A stretch of DNA of 64,000 bases. Origin: Cynocephalus volans. Its lineage: Eukaryota > Chordata > Mammalia > Dermoptera > Cynocephalidae. The position numbers and the translations under genes were made by a program. The notes below the pieces were generated by a model. It did not search any database and was not told the DNA's origin. It worked only from the letters and a program-made list of their open reading frames with translations. The number at the start of each line of letters is the position of its first letter. Position 1 is the stretch's first letter. The stretch lies in assembly GCF_027409185.1 (NCBI RefSeq), contig NC_084469.1:34090293-34154292 (forward strand), in the 5' to 3' direction. Shown piece by piece: positions 34,015 through 45,150 of the stretch.

Positions 34015-34179
34015 AAGGGCTGGCCCGTGGCTCACTCGGGAGAGTGTGGTGCTGATAACACCAAGGCCATGGGTTCGGATCCCTATATAGGGATGGCTGG
34101 TTTGCTCACTTGGGAGAGCGTGGTGCTGACAACACCAAGTCAAGGGTTAAGATCTCCTTACCAGTCATCTTTAAAAAAA
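34015..34179 (+). mobile_element. tRNA-Ile-derived dimeric SINE (CYN/t-SINE type)
   Basis: First half: GGCCCGTGGCTCACTCGGGA, CTGATAACACCAAGG and GGGTTCGGATCC. Link: CCTATATAGGGATGGCTGG. Second half: CTGACAACACCAAGTC and TCCTTACCAGTC, then an A tail. The flanks AGAACCCTCTGATA at 34001-34014 and 34180-34193 are a perfect 14-bp duplication, so this is a young copy. Confidence 0.93.
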
Positions 34180-34193
34180 AGAACCCTCTGATA

Positions 34194-35460
34194 CAAAAAT
34201 GCTATTATGAATTGGAACCTCATTAACATGAAGGAACGATGTGTGGTTTCATGTTTTATTATCTTAAACCATTTATTGGGTCATTATTTTTTTTGTAAAA
34301 GACACAGACCCATTGAACCTCACAGCGACAATGAACAGGAGAGAACTGGATTCCTTCCCATTCTGTTTTCCAGTTTCATGTATCTCTTTAAATGGTTCAT
34401 GTTTTATTTAGTAATTTTACTTTTTCTTAACTCAAAACCAGGGTGGGTATTTCTTCCCCAAGTGGATTTTAACACAGTTGCTGCAGGCTGCAAAAAAAGC
34501 CCACTGGTGAAGGATGCTTCCATTAAAGTAGGATTGAAGCTGAAATTGAAAACTGAGAGCTAATCTTTGTGTACCTTTCAAATGGATGTATTCTTAAATT
34601 GGCAATTTGAAAAAGAATAAAAATGGTCGGAATAATGCAGTGCAATGGGGGGAAGTAAGTCGGGCAGTATTATTATAATTCTAATTAGTTGCATTCCCCT
34701 GTTTAAGATTTACTTACAGAACAATCTTGGTCTTAATGGAAAGAAATTGTTATTGATGAATTTGATTACTATGGAATTTTACTTGCCTTTGGTGAGCTGC
34801 AAAATGCAAGCCCCGAAAAATGTGCAGTTGGGGACACAGGCAGAGAGTTGTGCTTCCTGCTAGCAACTGAAACTCATGCCCAGAAAACAGTGGAATTTAC
34901 TGAGAAGTACTATATAGCCATGCTTCCATTTCTTTATTTCAAATGTCCTGGGGGTCCAAAGATAACTGGGAATTAATTTTGTCCAAAAGTGAGGGACTAC
35001 TTGGCATTGCAACTGGAAGGCAGTGTTATCAGCAGATTGCCGGTAACTTACCAGTCACAATGGTGACTGTGCACCCTCGTCCTGGGAGAATAAGGTTTTC
35101 TGCTTGGAATGTAATCAGCTTTGCTAATCTGATTCTTGGTAGTGTAGGAAGGAATATGTGGACTCCCTAGAAAGTCTTGAATAGTTTGAAAGACCAACAT
35201 CTCCTATGTTGGAGGGTAAAACATTTTACAGGAGACAACTGAGAAATGGAAGGACAAGAAAGAAGACACAGATATAGGAAAGAAGAGAGAAAAAGGCAGA
35301 AATGTCGAGGCAACTGAAGCATCCTGTTTATATGGCCCATGAAGTAAGCAAAGTCAGACAAGAAATCCACCAGAGGATGAGGCTCAGGCCAAATCCTTTG
35401 CTTTGATTTGGCCCAAATGTTGCTGACCTCTAAAAGCTGTAGCTGAAATAGGAACCAATC
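34194..35460. other. Intergenic DNA, no gene recognised
   Basis: A/T-rich single-copy sequence. The plus-strand open frame of 118 codons at 34207-34563 has no recognisable domain. Confidence 0.4.
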
Positions 35461-35835
35461 TCTTTTTTAATACTTAAAAATACTTTTTAAAATCAATTCA
35501 CACATAATTGTACATATTTATGGGGTACGGTGTGATGTTTCAAAACATGTATACAATGTGTAGTACTCAAACTAGGATAATTAGCATATCCATCATGTCA
35601 GACATTTATTATTTCTTTGTGGAAGTAGAGAGTAGACTAGTGGTTACCAAAGGCTGGGAAGGGTGAGAAAAGGGTTATGGAGAGATATTGATCAACAGGT
35701 CCAAAGTGACAGTTAGACAGGAGGAGGAAGCTCTCTTATTCCATTGCACAGTAAGGTGACTATAGTTCACAATAATATATTGTATATTTCAAAATAGCTA
35801 GAAGAGAGGATTTTGAATGTTCTCATGACAAGGAA
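35460..35835 (-). mobile_element. L1 3' end with 5' inversion
   Basis: Positions about 35490-35625 match the last part of an L1 3' UTR in antisense (CATAATTGTACATATTTATG, CATGTATACAATGTGTAGTA). Positions about 35626-35835 match the L1 segment just upstream of that, but in sense (AGTGGTTACCAAAGGCTGGG, GTGACTATAGTTCACAATAA, TTTCAAAATAGCTAGAAGAG). On the minus strand this is a normal 3' end preceded by an inverted 5' part, as expected from twin priming. A T-rich stretch at 35461-35490 would be the tail. Confidence 0.7.
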
Positions 35836-37190
35836 ACAATCTGTCTTGAGTTCGGTGATGTTTCCCTCCATCTGAGATCTCAAGAGATTGTGTTGACTGA
35901 AACAGTACAAGCTTTCTTCGGATTCACGTTGCAGTCTAATGAGTAGTTCCTCAGGTGCCCAGGCTCCCTCCACGCCAGGGCTCCACCACCTTCACTGACA
36001 CGTTGTGGCCTCATCACTCACAGATAATAAAGAATCATGCAAAGGACTGTCCCGGACAAGCCTGCCGTGGCAGATCACCTCCACCCCCAACTCCATTGGC
36101 CAGTGCTCAGGGGCCCACCTGATGCAAGGGAGCTGGAAAACACAGGCCAGCTGTGTCCAAGGATAAAAGGAAATGGCTTTGGTGACCATTCATCTAGTCT
36201 GTCACAAGTTTCTTTCCCCCATAGTTCCAGGTTCTCAAGCTGCTTTATCTCTCCCAGGAATAACCAAGTTCAGTTACTCATTCTCTGTAATGGGGACTCC
36301 TCACTCCTCGCAAAGGGAAGAAAGCATTTAACTAGGCCACCCCGAGAGACCCCCACCTCTAAATCCCTAGCTAATCCGCCATTCCCGTTGCAGCAGCCTT
36401 CCTGGGAAGCTGGCTTCTACACTCTGCCAGAAATTGGTTCCCACTGAGGGCAGCTGTTCTTAAATTAACCAACACAAGGCTTAGAGAGGAAGGAGCATTT
36501 GGAGAGGCAGCTGACGGCTTCATTGAATCCGAGGAGGCCTCTTTGCTGCTGCAACCCTGCTGCCAAGCCTCGGGCTCCCGTGGGCGGAAGGACGTCTTTC
36601 ATGTTTCTTCCTCAGATCTGAACTTGGGGCCTTTTGCACATCCTAGAAACTGACTGGGAGCCCTGAGGGGCCAGCCAAAGATGCAACATGTCAGAAAAAG
36701 AAAAGGCATTTGCTAAGAGACAACTGCAAAATTGTCAGCAGGATGAATACAAAGTTTTGAGATTGGTGTCACCTGTCTTGCTTAGAATTCCCCCAAAGGG
36801 GTCCTGAAAAGTAGTTGTGAAAGAGCTGAAGACTCAGTGTTGGAGCAGTTGCAGTATTTATTACAAAAAAGAGACTTCCGTGAAAGGTCGCACCGTTCAC
36901 ACTGATGCAGAATAGGCAGCAAGTTCCCAGGGCTACTTATCCCTCGCTCCCACACTGCCAGGAGCTGCCAGGGTTGCCAGGAGGCTGTGAAGATTCACTC
37001 TCACCTAGAGCAGGCAGTGGGGGTTCTGCCAGAATACAGAGGGCACCTGAACACAGCGTCCCAAGAGGCAAACCTAAACCAGGACTGTGGGATGCAGCCA
37101 AGGTGTGCACAGAGGTGACCCTGGGGTGGCAGCACGCATGATGACTGTAATAATGGAAGCAGCCAGAGTGTATTATCATGGTCAGCCTTT
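35836..37190. other. Intergenic DNA, no gene recognised
   Basis: Single-copy sequence. No exon was recognised among the short open frames. Confidence 0.4.
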
Positions 37191-37194
37191 CAAG

Positions 37195-37405
37195 GTTCTT
37201 TATGTGCGTTAACTAATTTAATCCTCCCAACAACCCACTGAGGTAGCAACATTTATGGTCTCTATTATACAAATGAGGACACTATGGCTCAGAGAGATTA
37301 AGTAACTTACACAAAATTGCACAGCTGGCAAGCAGTCAAACTGGGTTAGGAATCCAAGCCTGCCTGACTCCAGAACCCTTGCAGTTAGTCTACATTCTAT
37401 TCTGA
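37195..37405 (-). mobile_element. MIR element, antisense
   Basis: ACTAATTTAATCCTCCCAAC, GAGAGATTAAGTAACTTACA and TTGCACAGCTGGCAAGCAGT match MIR in reverse, nearly full length. Confidence 0.8.
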
Positions 37406-37699
37406 CCTCTGATGTGATATCCCCTTGAGATAACAGGACAGGTGCCTCTGAGATTATCTCTGAGGGGACCCCTCAGTGGCCATTATCACCAGGGGTAACA
37501 GCCATGGTCAGCTTTAATTTGACAACCAAACTGAAGGCAGCGGTGGCCCAATGTCACATGCAAGAGGACAGCCAAAAGGACCACTGAGGAACAGTCACCT
37601 GTATTTTTTTGAAAATCACTAATACGTCACCATTCAGAGGGTGAATGCCTAGTGATGATGGGACAACTCCAGGTCGGGCCATAAAAGGTGGTGACAGCA

Positions 37700-37865
37700 G
37701 GGGCAAAGGCTGGGCTCTGGGGTCAGAGAGTTAGGTCTGCTTCAAATTCCAGCTCTGGACAAGTTACTTCACCTCCCCAGCCCTCAAATTCTTCAACCAT
37801 AAAATGGTGGTGGGGGGGGAGTAAAAAAATCCACTTCAAAGATTGTTGGATAGATTAAATTAACC
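37700..37865 (+). mobile_element. MIR fragment
   Basis: GGCTCTGGGGTCAGAGAGTT, TGGACAAGTTACTTCACCTC and TTCAACCATAAAATGGTGGT match MIR in sense. Confidence 0.75.
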
Positions 37866-38067
37866 AGGCAAGGGTATCAGTGGAGTTCCGGCAGGAACCC
37901 AAAGAGCAGGAATGCGAGGGCACCCTCAATCTGGGTAATCTGAGGAGGGACAGGATACAGGGAAACTGTAAGGAACGGTACTGTACCCCAGGGCTAGTAA
38001 CAGCCAGGGGCCATTACCACCCCTAGAAATGAGGGGAGGATGTGGTTACCAGAACCCCAAAGTGAAG

Positions 38068-38527
38068 TGTGGCTAGCAGAATAATATCCCCCAAAGATAT
38101 CCACAGCCTATTCCCTGGAACCTGTGAATGCATTGCCTTACACAGCAGAAAGGACTTCGCCGATGTGAGTTAGGATCTTAAAATGAGGAGATTAGCCTGG
38201 AATATCTGGGTGCACCTAGTGAAATCACAAGTGTCCTTATAAAAGGGAGGCAGGAGAGTCAGAGAAGGAGATGTGGCAACAGAAGCAGAGGTTGGAGTGA
38301 GGTGGCCACGAGCCCAGGAATGCAGACAGCCTTGAGAAGCTTGAAAAGGCAAGGAACGAATTCCCCCTTAGTGCCTCCAGAAGGAACACCGCCCTGCTAC
38401 TACCCTGATTTAGTCCCATAAAACCCATTCCAGACTTCTGACCTCCAGGACTATAAGATAATACATTCATGTTTGCAGCCACCGAGTTTGTGGTGATTTG
38501 TTATGGCAGCAATAAGAAACTAATACC
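38068..38527 (+). mobile_element. MLT1-type MaLR LTR
   Basis: The LTR starts TGTGGCTAGCAGAATAATAT. It contains CACAAGTGTCCTTATAAAAG and TTGTTATGGCAGCAATAAGA and ends AACTAATACC. This is a diverged MLT1 LTR in sense, with no coding content. Confidence 0.8.
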
Positions 38528-38550
38528 AGGATATCTCAAAAAGTTTGTGG

Positions 38551-38662
38551 AGGCCTGGCTGGTTAGCTCACTTGGTTAGGGCATCATGCTGTTAACAGTA
38601 AGGTCAAGGGTTTGGATCCTGGTACCAGCCAGCGGCCAAAACCAACCAAACAAACAAACAAA
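38551..38662 (+). mobile_element. tRNA-Ile-derived monomeric SINE
   Basis: GGCTGGTTAGCTCACTTGGT, then TTAGGGCATCATGCTGTTAAC, AAGGTCAAGGGTTTGGATCC and a closing stem CCAGCC fold as a tRNA-Ile-like unit; the first 20 bases differ from a tRNA-Ile(AAU) gene at very few sites. The string GGTTAGCTCA is the A box and GGGTTTGGATCC the B box. A CAAACAAACAAACAAAG tail follows. The acceptor ends pair only partly and the copy lacks a terminator after the stem, so it is a SINE and not a working tRNA gene. Confidence 0.8.
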
Positions 38663-39675
38663 GACATTATGGAAAAATAGAATTAAAAGATAAGATGAAT
38701 CTTTCCATGAACTTTCTGAAGTACCCCGGTACAATGAGAGTTGGGTGCAGAAGGCTGCCCTAATGGGGGCTGTGGCCTTCTATCAGTCTGGCCAGGAGAT
38801 GCCCAGGAAGAAAGCTGAGAGAGCAAAATCACTCTCCACCAGCCCCCAATCTCCTGTTGGGGCTTCCATTGGAAGAACTAACTGGAAGCCAGAGGGCACA
38901 CTGACCTATCCACACAGATCAGCTTCCCAGCAGAGTGCGGGGTGGAAGCAGGGGGAGAATAGATTGAAGAGACAGACAGGAGACAGCCCACAGCAGGGGG
39001 ACGTGACCAAACTCCGTGCTGCCTAACATGCTATACAAGAGTAAGGGGTCCTGAGCTGATCCCCTTGAGGAAGAGCAGGATGCCTGTGCTCTGCTGGGAA
39101 ATGAGACTCACCCCAACCCTCAGAACTCAATCCCAAGAAGACAGAGTCAGATCTGGGGCATGGAAGATGAAACGCTTCCAGAGCTTCCTGGGAGGGGGTC
39201 CATCAAGGGCCTCACAGCCGCTCTGGGGCCCAGCCTGCAGGGGTGACCAACCCAGAGGCCACCAGCCCTCCTCCTGTCTTAACACCCTGATCCCAGCCCT
39301 AGCCCTAGCCACCCCTCCCTCTTTCCACGCCCTTCATGGATGAGATTTTGCTGGGTGGAGAGAAAAGCCCAGAGTCCCAGGCACCAGCTGGACAGGTCAT
39401 CACTCCTAGTTTGGGCTCTGGGCAAGTGATATGCCCAGTGTCAGATCTGGACATGCTCAGGCCCTGCCCTCGGAAACTAACATTCACAGATCAACTTAAT
39501 TCAAACACGCAGCCTCAGCACCAGCCAAGATATGTGCACATTAGGAAGAGGTATGTCCCTTCCTCATGACCCTCTCCTGCCATCTGCTGGGAACTGTAGT
39601 AACTACACGTATCTAAGACAGATGATGGCTGGGGGTTGCGGGGGAGCTGGTAACTTGCCTGGACTTCTGCTGTAG
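38663..39675. other. Intergenic DNA, no gene recognised
   Basis: Single-copy sequence. No exon was recognised. Confidence 0.4.
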
Positions 39676-39679
39676 TCTC

Positions 39680-39870
39680 CAAACTGGTCTCCCCTTTCAA
39701 TGAAACCTCACACCTGCCACAGATAGATCTTTCTAGAACACTAATCTGATTGTGCTCCTTTCCTGTGGAGTCCTTCAGAGACTGGCATTCAAGACCCCCT
39801 AGATATGGCCATTTTCACCTTTTTCTCCCACAACCCCCTGCCAAATACAGGCTCATACAGGCCCCAACCC
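39680..39870 (+). mobile_element. L2 fragment
   Basis: CTTTCTAGAACACTAATCTG, ATTGTGCTCCTTTCC and CCTTCAGAGACTGGCATTCA follow the L2 order (text about repressible drug-like words aside, these are the usual L2 landmarks). Confidence 0.6.
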
Positions 39871-40905
39871 CGGCCCTCTGTGAGGCCTATGCTGACCACA
39901 AACTGGCCCCAGATCCAGTGCCTCCCCTGACCCTAGACTGCCCTATCCCAGGCAAGACAAATCCCAGGTCTGATGTCAAAAGGCTGGGCAAGCTGTGGCC
40001 ATGTGAGGTGCTGCTCTGGCCTTGGGGTCTAGTTTCTATTCTCAGCCTTTGCTGTCCCAGCTATGTCCTTGATGTGTCCCTTCTCCTGTCTGGGCCTGGC
40101 CTATATGATGGAGACAAAGAGCCCAGTCTGCAGATACTGAGTGTCTTTCCAGAGCCCCAGCCCAGGCTCCCACAGGTGGAAGAAGGAGCTTCCTAACAAC
40201 ATGGAGGGGCCAAGGCCCCAGATGTGTTTTCTCCAGGCTGGTCAGGAGTGACAGTAGGGACCACAGTTGCAGAGCTCTGAGGACCATCAGTAACTACTCT
40301 TGTGCAGAGACAACCTCTGGTGCCTCTGTTCCAATGGCCTGGGGAGAGATTCACAGTAGCTGCATAATTAATGCTCTGATTGGGGGTCACTTTAACACCA
40401 ACACACCTTCAGGGGCTGTTGGAAGACAGAGAAGGAGTAGGGAAGGGAAGACAGGTCCTGGTGGGGCCACAGCCTAAGCATTCCTGGAGGTGCAGGTCCC
40501 GGCCCTGGGAGGTCCATTCCCTGATGGAGAGGGGCTGGCAGAACCATCATTGTGGGCAGCTTGCCAGACCAGGGCCACCCACATGTGTGCAGGACCCTGG
40601 GAAAATATGTTTCGTGAAATACCTACCTATATAATCAACTTGAGTCACCCGAGATTTAGCGTGGGTCACCATCTGGTTGCCCAGTCTTGCACAATCCCGT
40701 GAAAGAAATACCACCCTGGCCAACAGGCACAATCTGCTCTCTAGGCTTCCATCATCGAAATAGGGTCCAGTCTCGGGGTCCCAGGAAGACCCCATGGGTA
40801 TGAGTCCCAGCTCCCCTCACCTTGTTGATCCCATGCTTAGGGTAGGAAGGGGTTGAGGGATAGAGGATGAGACAGTGCCATTGAGAGTGGAAACAGGAGC
40901 CAGGT
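39871..40905. other. Intergenic DNA, no gene recognised
   Basis: Single-copy or old sequence. Open frames up to 148 codons (39750-40196) overlap the L2 fragment and have no recognisable domain. Confidence 0.4.
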
Positions 40906-41784
40906 CTATTATGGGTTGAATTGTATCCCCTCCCCCCACCAAAAAAAGTCCTAACCCCCCACAGCTCAGAATGTGACCTTACTTAGAAATAAGGTCTTTA
41001 TAGAGATAATCAAGTTAAAATGAGGTCATTAGGGGTCCCTAATTGTATTAGTCCATTTTTGTTGCTTATAACAAAATACCTGAAACTGGGTGGTTTATAA
41101 AGAAAACAAAATTTATTGCTTACGGTTTCTGAGGCTAGGAAGTCCAAAGTCCAAGGAGCACATCTGAGGGTGGCAACAGTGACCCAGGTGTCTCACACTG
41201 CAAGACAGTGGAAACACAGAGAGCAGGGAGAGAGAGACAGACTCTCCTCTTCTTTTAAAGCCCTCGGAACCACGCCCCCGACCACCATTTTTAGTCCATT
41301 CACTACTGCACGGTCCTACAATCCAATCACCTCTGCAAGGCCCCACCTGTCAATTACCATAATAGGATTTCCAACCCTCTTGACAGTCACAGTGGGGGCT
41401 AAGTTTCTAATACATAAAACTTGGGAGACATAATTCAAGCTTCAGGGAGTTTGGGGGGACACAATTCAATCCACTACACTAATCCAATATAGTTAGTATC
41501 CTTATAAAAGGGGGAAATCTGGACACAGAGACAGACACCCATGGAAGGAAGACAACGTAAAGAGACACAGGGAGAAGATGGTCATCTGTGGGCCAAGGAA
41601 CATCTGAGGCAACTGGAAGAAAGGAGAGAGGCCCAGAACAGATCCTTCCCCGGCACCTGCAGAGGGAGCAGGGCCCAGTCGGCACCTTGACTGCAGCCTC
41701 CCGAACTCTGAGACAATAAATTTCTGTTGTTCTAAGCCACCCAGTCTGTGGCACTTTGTCACGGCAGCCCTAGGAAGCTAGACA
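40906..41784 (+). mobile_element. MLT1-type LTR split by a younger MST LTR
   Basis: The left part (40906-41043) has ATTATGGGTTGAATTGTATC and GAATGTGACCTTACTTAGAA. The right part (41479-41784) has CTAATCCAATATAGTTAGTA, CTTATAAAAGGGGGAAATCT and GAGACAATAAATTTCTGTTG, and ends near GCTAGACA. Together they give one MLT1 LTR in sense, with the insertion at a CTAAT that is duplicated. Confidence 0.85.
41044..41478 (-). mobile_element. MST-type MaLR solo LTR, antisense, nested
   Basis: It runs from TGTATTAGTCCATTTTTGTT to CAATCCACTACA, thus TG...CA ends, and is flanked by CTAAT at 41039-41043 and 41479-41483, an exact 5-bp duplication. The text is the reverse of the family at 31750. It is a solo LTR without internal sequence. 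Confidence 0.85.
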
Positions 41785-42590
41785 AGGGCCTGCACAAGTC
41801 ACGGTCTGGGCTTGGGATACCCTGACCAGAGGGCACTGTGAGCCCTGGCCAGGCTCAGGCACTGGAGGGGCACTTAGAAAGCTTCAAGGAAGGCACTCCC
41901 AAGTGCAGGGGACCCCTGAGGCAGGGAGCTGGGGCAGGACCCCCTTGCCTTGCTCTAAGGCTGGTCGAGGCCAGGTGTATTTCAGCAAATAAAGGTGTGA
42001 TGGCATTAGCAGGGGACCCACTCCCACCCCCAGGATGGTTCTTACCTGTTAGCCCCAGGGATTGTCTTTCCTTCTGGACCAGGTCTGACGGTGAGAAAAA
42101 AGACCCACCTTTCTGCAGCCTCCCAACCGTGGTCACCAACCATCCCAGTTTGAGGGGGACTGAGAGAGTGCCCAGGCTGTGGGATGCTCAACTCAGGAAC
42201 GTCCTGGGCAAACTGGGGCTACTTGGTCACTCTGCGTGGGTCCCTGCTCTGCCCCAGGGCCTGTCTTGGCTTGGAGCAGCCTGCAAGACAGTCACAGAGA
42301 CAACAGTGCCAGCTCCTGTCGGGCAGAGACCTCCACCCCCTGCCAGTGACACAGGATCAGGCCCCTGTCCCCTCCCCTGCCTGGCAGCTCCCTAAGGTCC
42401 CTTCCCATCTCCTTGGGCCATGCAGAGGGGTTGGGAACTGCCACAACCCCCTCACCACAGATGGAGTGGTCCCCACCACCTCTCCGCACTGCCCTGGTTC
42501 AGGTCACCCCGACCATGCTCCTCTCAGGGGGTCACACTGATCATCCTCCTCTCACTGGTCTCCTCCTTCCCTCCTGCCCCTCACCCACTC
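41785..42590. other. Intergenic DNA, no gene recognised
   Basis: GC-rich single-copy sequence. The plus-strand open frame of 185 codons at 41838-42395 has no recognisable domain. Confidence 0.4.
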
Positions 42591-42595
42591 CCCAG

Positions 42596-42815
42596 AGCAG
42601 CCAGGTCATCTTTTCTGCACACAGGTCTGACCATGCCACTTCCTGGCTAAAAGCCTCCCCTGCTTTCCCACTGACCTTGGAAAAACAGCCACGATCCCAG
42701 GATGCCATCTCTGCCTCACTCCTTCCCTTGAGCCGCAGGCCTTCTTGCCACGAGTGTCCTGCACCCCACACCCTGCACCCCGCACCCTGCAGCCTGGTCA
42801 CTCCAGCTCAAGTCT
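42596..42815 (+). mobile_element. L2 fragment
   Basis: AGCAGCCAGGTCATCTTTTC, GACCATGCCACTTCCTGGCT and AAAGCCTCCCCTGCTTTCCC match L2 landmarks in sense. A small CACCCYGCACCC repeat lies at 42764-42790. Confidence 0.6.
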
Positions 42816-43610
42816 GACTTCCCAGAGAGGCCATCCCTGTGCTCAGACTGGTGCAGGCCCATGACATGCTTTCCCGGTGCTCTGTGGCCTTCCACGGGGC
42901 CCTCTTCACACCAGGAATGACTGTGACTGTGCTCTTTTTTTGGTTTGTTGTCATTTCCCCAACCCCCGCCAGGACTATGATCATGCCCCTCACCAAAGCC
43001 CACCAGGAGCACGCCTCTAGCTGAACACATTGGCTCATGTCCCTGCAGCGAGAGATCGCGCATCATGGGAGCCCCGGAGCAATGTCGTAAAAGGATGTTA
43101 GAGGATTTGGACTGAGGTTACGTGGCCTGGGAGTGGGCTTAAGGAAGCAGGGCTTTGCTTCCGGTGGGATGCTGTTGAGATGTGGAAATAATTCTGATCG
43201 GGTATCTTAATAAATCTCATCTAGGAGGAGAAAGACCAGCCCACGTTTGAAGCCGCCATCCTATTAGCTGGAAGAGGGTAGTTTGGTGTTTTGTGGATTG
43301 GACGGTGTTCCTGTTTTATCTGTGCTTGGACATAATTGCAGAGGGGTCTCGTTTTCATCTTAATCCATCAGAGTCCTAGAGTGGTCCTGCCTGATGTTCA
43401 CATGCGGTAAAACAGTTGGTGCTCAGCAGGAGAACGCCAAGGCCAGCTGCATGTGCCCAGCCACTCCTGGAGGCCAGGGGCTGCTGGTCTCCTCGCTAGA
43501 AGCTCCAAAGGGCAAGGACCAGCTCTGCTCTGTCGCTGCTGAACACACAATGTCTGGCCAGCACCCAACACAGGCTAGACCCTAGGGAAGTCCTCATTCA
43601 CTTGTTTGCT
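42816..43610. other. Intergenic DNA, no gene recognised
   Basis: Single-copy sequence, possibly continuing old L2 text on its left side. No exon was recognised. Confidence 0.4.
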
Positions 43611-43614
43611 CACT

Positions 43615-43800
43615 CAATGAATGGACCGTTACACCACAATGAAAAGAAAGAACTAGTGACCTGCCACCACACTGACAGATCTCACAGACAGTGCTGCGTG
43701 AGAGAAGCCAGACACAGAAAAGAATGTCCTGTCTAATCACATTTATATGAGCTTGAGAACAAGTAAAAGTAATTTATGGTGTCTGGGGTCAGAGCAGGCT
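43615..43800 (+). mobile_element. Probable old L1 3' end fragment
   Basis: AGAAGCCAGACACAGAAAAG followed by ATCACATTTATATGAGCTTG resembles L1 3'-UTR text. It is short and diverged. Confidence 0.45.
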
Positions 43801-43825
43801 GGGGGTACATATTCAGTCTAGAACC

Positions 43826-44135
43826 TGCACTGTCCAGTACTGCAGCCACTAACCACATATGCCGCCGAGCACCTGAAATGTGGCTGGTCCAAGCTGAGCT
43901 GTGCTGCAAGTGTCAAACACACTTCAAAGACAGCACGAGAAGCAGAATGCAAAATATCTCATTCATTTTTAAATGGGTTACATAATGAAATGAAATTTTT
44001 GACATATTGGGTTAAAAATATATTATTAAAATTAACACAGTTGTTTCATCTTTTTTATTTTTTCAATGTGGCTACCAGAAAATTTTAAAGTACCTATGTG
44101 GCTTGTGTTATATTCCTATCGCACAGCACTGCTGT
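43826..44135 (-). mobile_element. hAT-Charlie-type non-autonomous DNA transposon
   Basis: CTGCACTGTCCAGTACTGCA and GCCACTAACCACATATG open the element. TTTCAATGTGGCTACCAGAA and CGCACAGCACTGCTG close it. The terminal CACTGTCC and its degraded inverse at the right end fit hAT inverted repeats. The internal A/T-rich part is typical. Confidence 0.7.
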
Positions 44136-44204
44136 CTACCCTTCCTTCCTGGGCTCCGACTTGAGGTGCCATCTGCCCCACGATCAAAGAACCTCAGAAA
44201 CTCA

Positions 44205-44462
44205 GTGTGCTCATTCCTTAGAGCTGACATAACAAAGCACCACAGATTGGATGGCTTAAACAGCATAAATGTATTATCGCACAGGTCTGAAGTTTGGAAG
44301 CCCGAGATGGACGTGTTGGTAGGGTTGGTTCCTTCTGAGGGCTGGAGGGAGACTCTGTTGCACGCCTCTCTCCTGGCGTCTGGTGGTTTGCTGCAATCTC
44401 TGACATTCCTTGGCTTGTAGATGCATCACCTCAGTCTCTACCTTCATCTTCATATGGTGTTC

Positions 44463-44519
<57 letters not shown>

Positions 44520-44683
44520 AGATTTCCCCTTTTTATAATGACACCAGGCATATTGGAGTATGACTAATCCTAATGACCTCATCTTAACTTGGTATCTACA
44601 AAGATCCTATTTCCAAGTAAGGTCACATTCATGGGTACTAGAAGTTAGAACTTCAACATCTTTTGGGGGGAACACAATCTGTG
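44205..44683 (-). mobile_element. MLT1-type LTR, antisense, with a (TG)26 tract
   Basis: GAGCTGACATAACAAAGCAC, CATATTGGAGTATGACTAAT, CCAAGTAAGGTCACATTCAT and AACTTCAACATCTTTTGGGG are MLT1 landmarks read in reverse. The microsatellite interrupts it. Confidence 0.85.
44466..44517. repeat. (TG)26 microsatellite
   Basis: An uninterrupted TG dinucleotide run of 52 bases, long enough to be highly variable in length. Confidence 0.95.
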
Positions 44684-45040
44684 ATGATTAATTCTATGTG
44701 TCAACTTGATTGGGCCACAGGGTGCCCAGACATTGAGTCGAACACTATTCTGGGTGTGTCTGTGAGAGTGTTTTTGGATGGGATTGACATTTGAGTCACT
44801 GGACTGATACAGCAGACTGCCCTCCCCAGTGTGGGTGGGCCTCGTGCTATCACTGAAGGCCCGAAAGGAACAAAAAGGCTGACCTCCCTGCTCTGGAGGG
44901 AATGCCTCCTGCCTGACTCCTTGAGCTGGGACTTTGGTCTTTTCCTGCCTTTGGACTGAAACTTACACCATCAGCTCTCCTGGTTCTCAGGCCTTCTGAC
45001 ACAGACTAGAAATACACAGTTGGCTGACCCAGGTCTCCAC
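44684..45040 (+). mobile_element. MLT2-like (ERV-L class) LTR, 3'-truncated
   Basis: TGTGATGATTAATTCTATGT, TCAACTTGATTGGGCCACAG, TTCTGGGTGTGTCTGTGAGA and CTCTCCTGGTTCTCAGGCCT occur in the order of an old ERV-L-type LTR. It abuts the MLT1 LTR on its left and breaks off before the usual 3' end. The class is assigned from memory. Confidence 0.65.
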
Positions 45041-45049
45041 CATAGCGAG

Positions 45050-45150
45050 GACATTATCCAGATTTAACCCCTCCCTGTCCAGATGACAAAACAGAGGTGG
45101 GAAGAGAGGAGACTCACCCTAGGTCAGCCAGAGAAGAGATGTGATCAGGT
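45050..45150 (-). mobile_element. MIR fragment, antisense
   Basis: ATTATCCAGATTTAACCCC and the CCCTAGGTCAGCCAGAG string match a diverged MIR in reverse. Confidence 0.45.

Noticed and set aside
38551-38625. Possible tRNA-Ile gene
   Set aside because: The unit is diverged in its stems, lacks a T-run terminator directly after the acceptor stem and has a CAAA-rich tail, as expected for a SINE. The same holds for the copies at 8361, 34015 and 53189.
41838-42395. 185-codon plus-strand open frame in GC-rich DNA
   Set aside because: No recognisable domain, no splice or promoter context, and overlapping frames are open on the other strand too.
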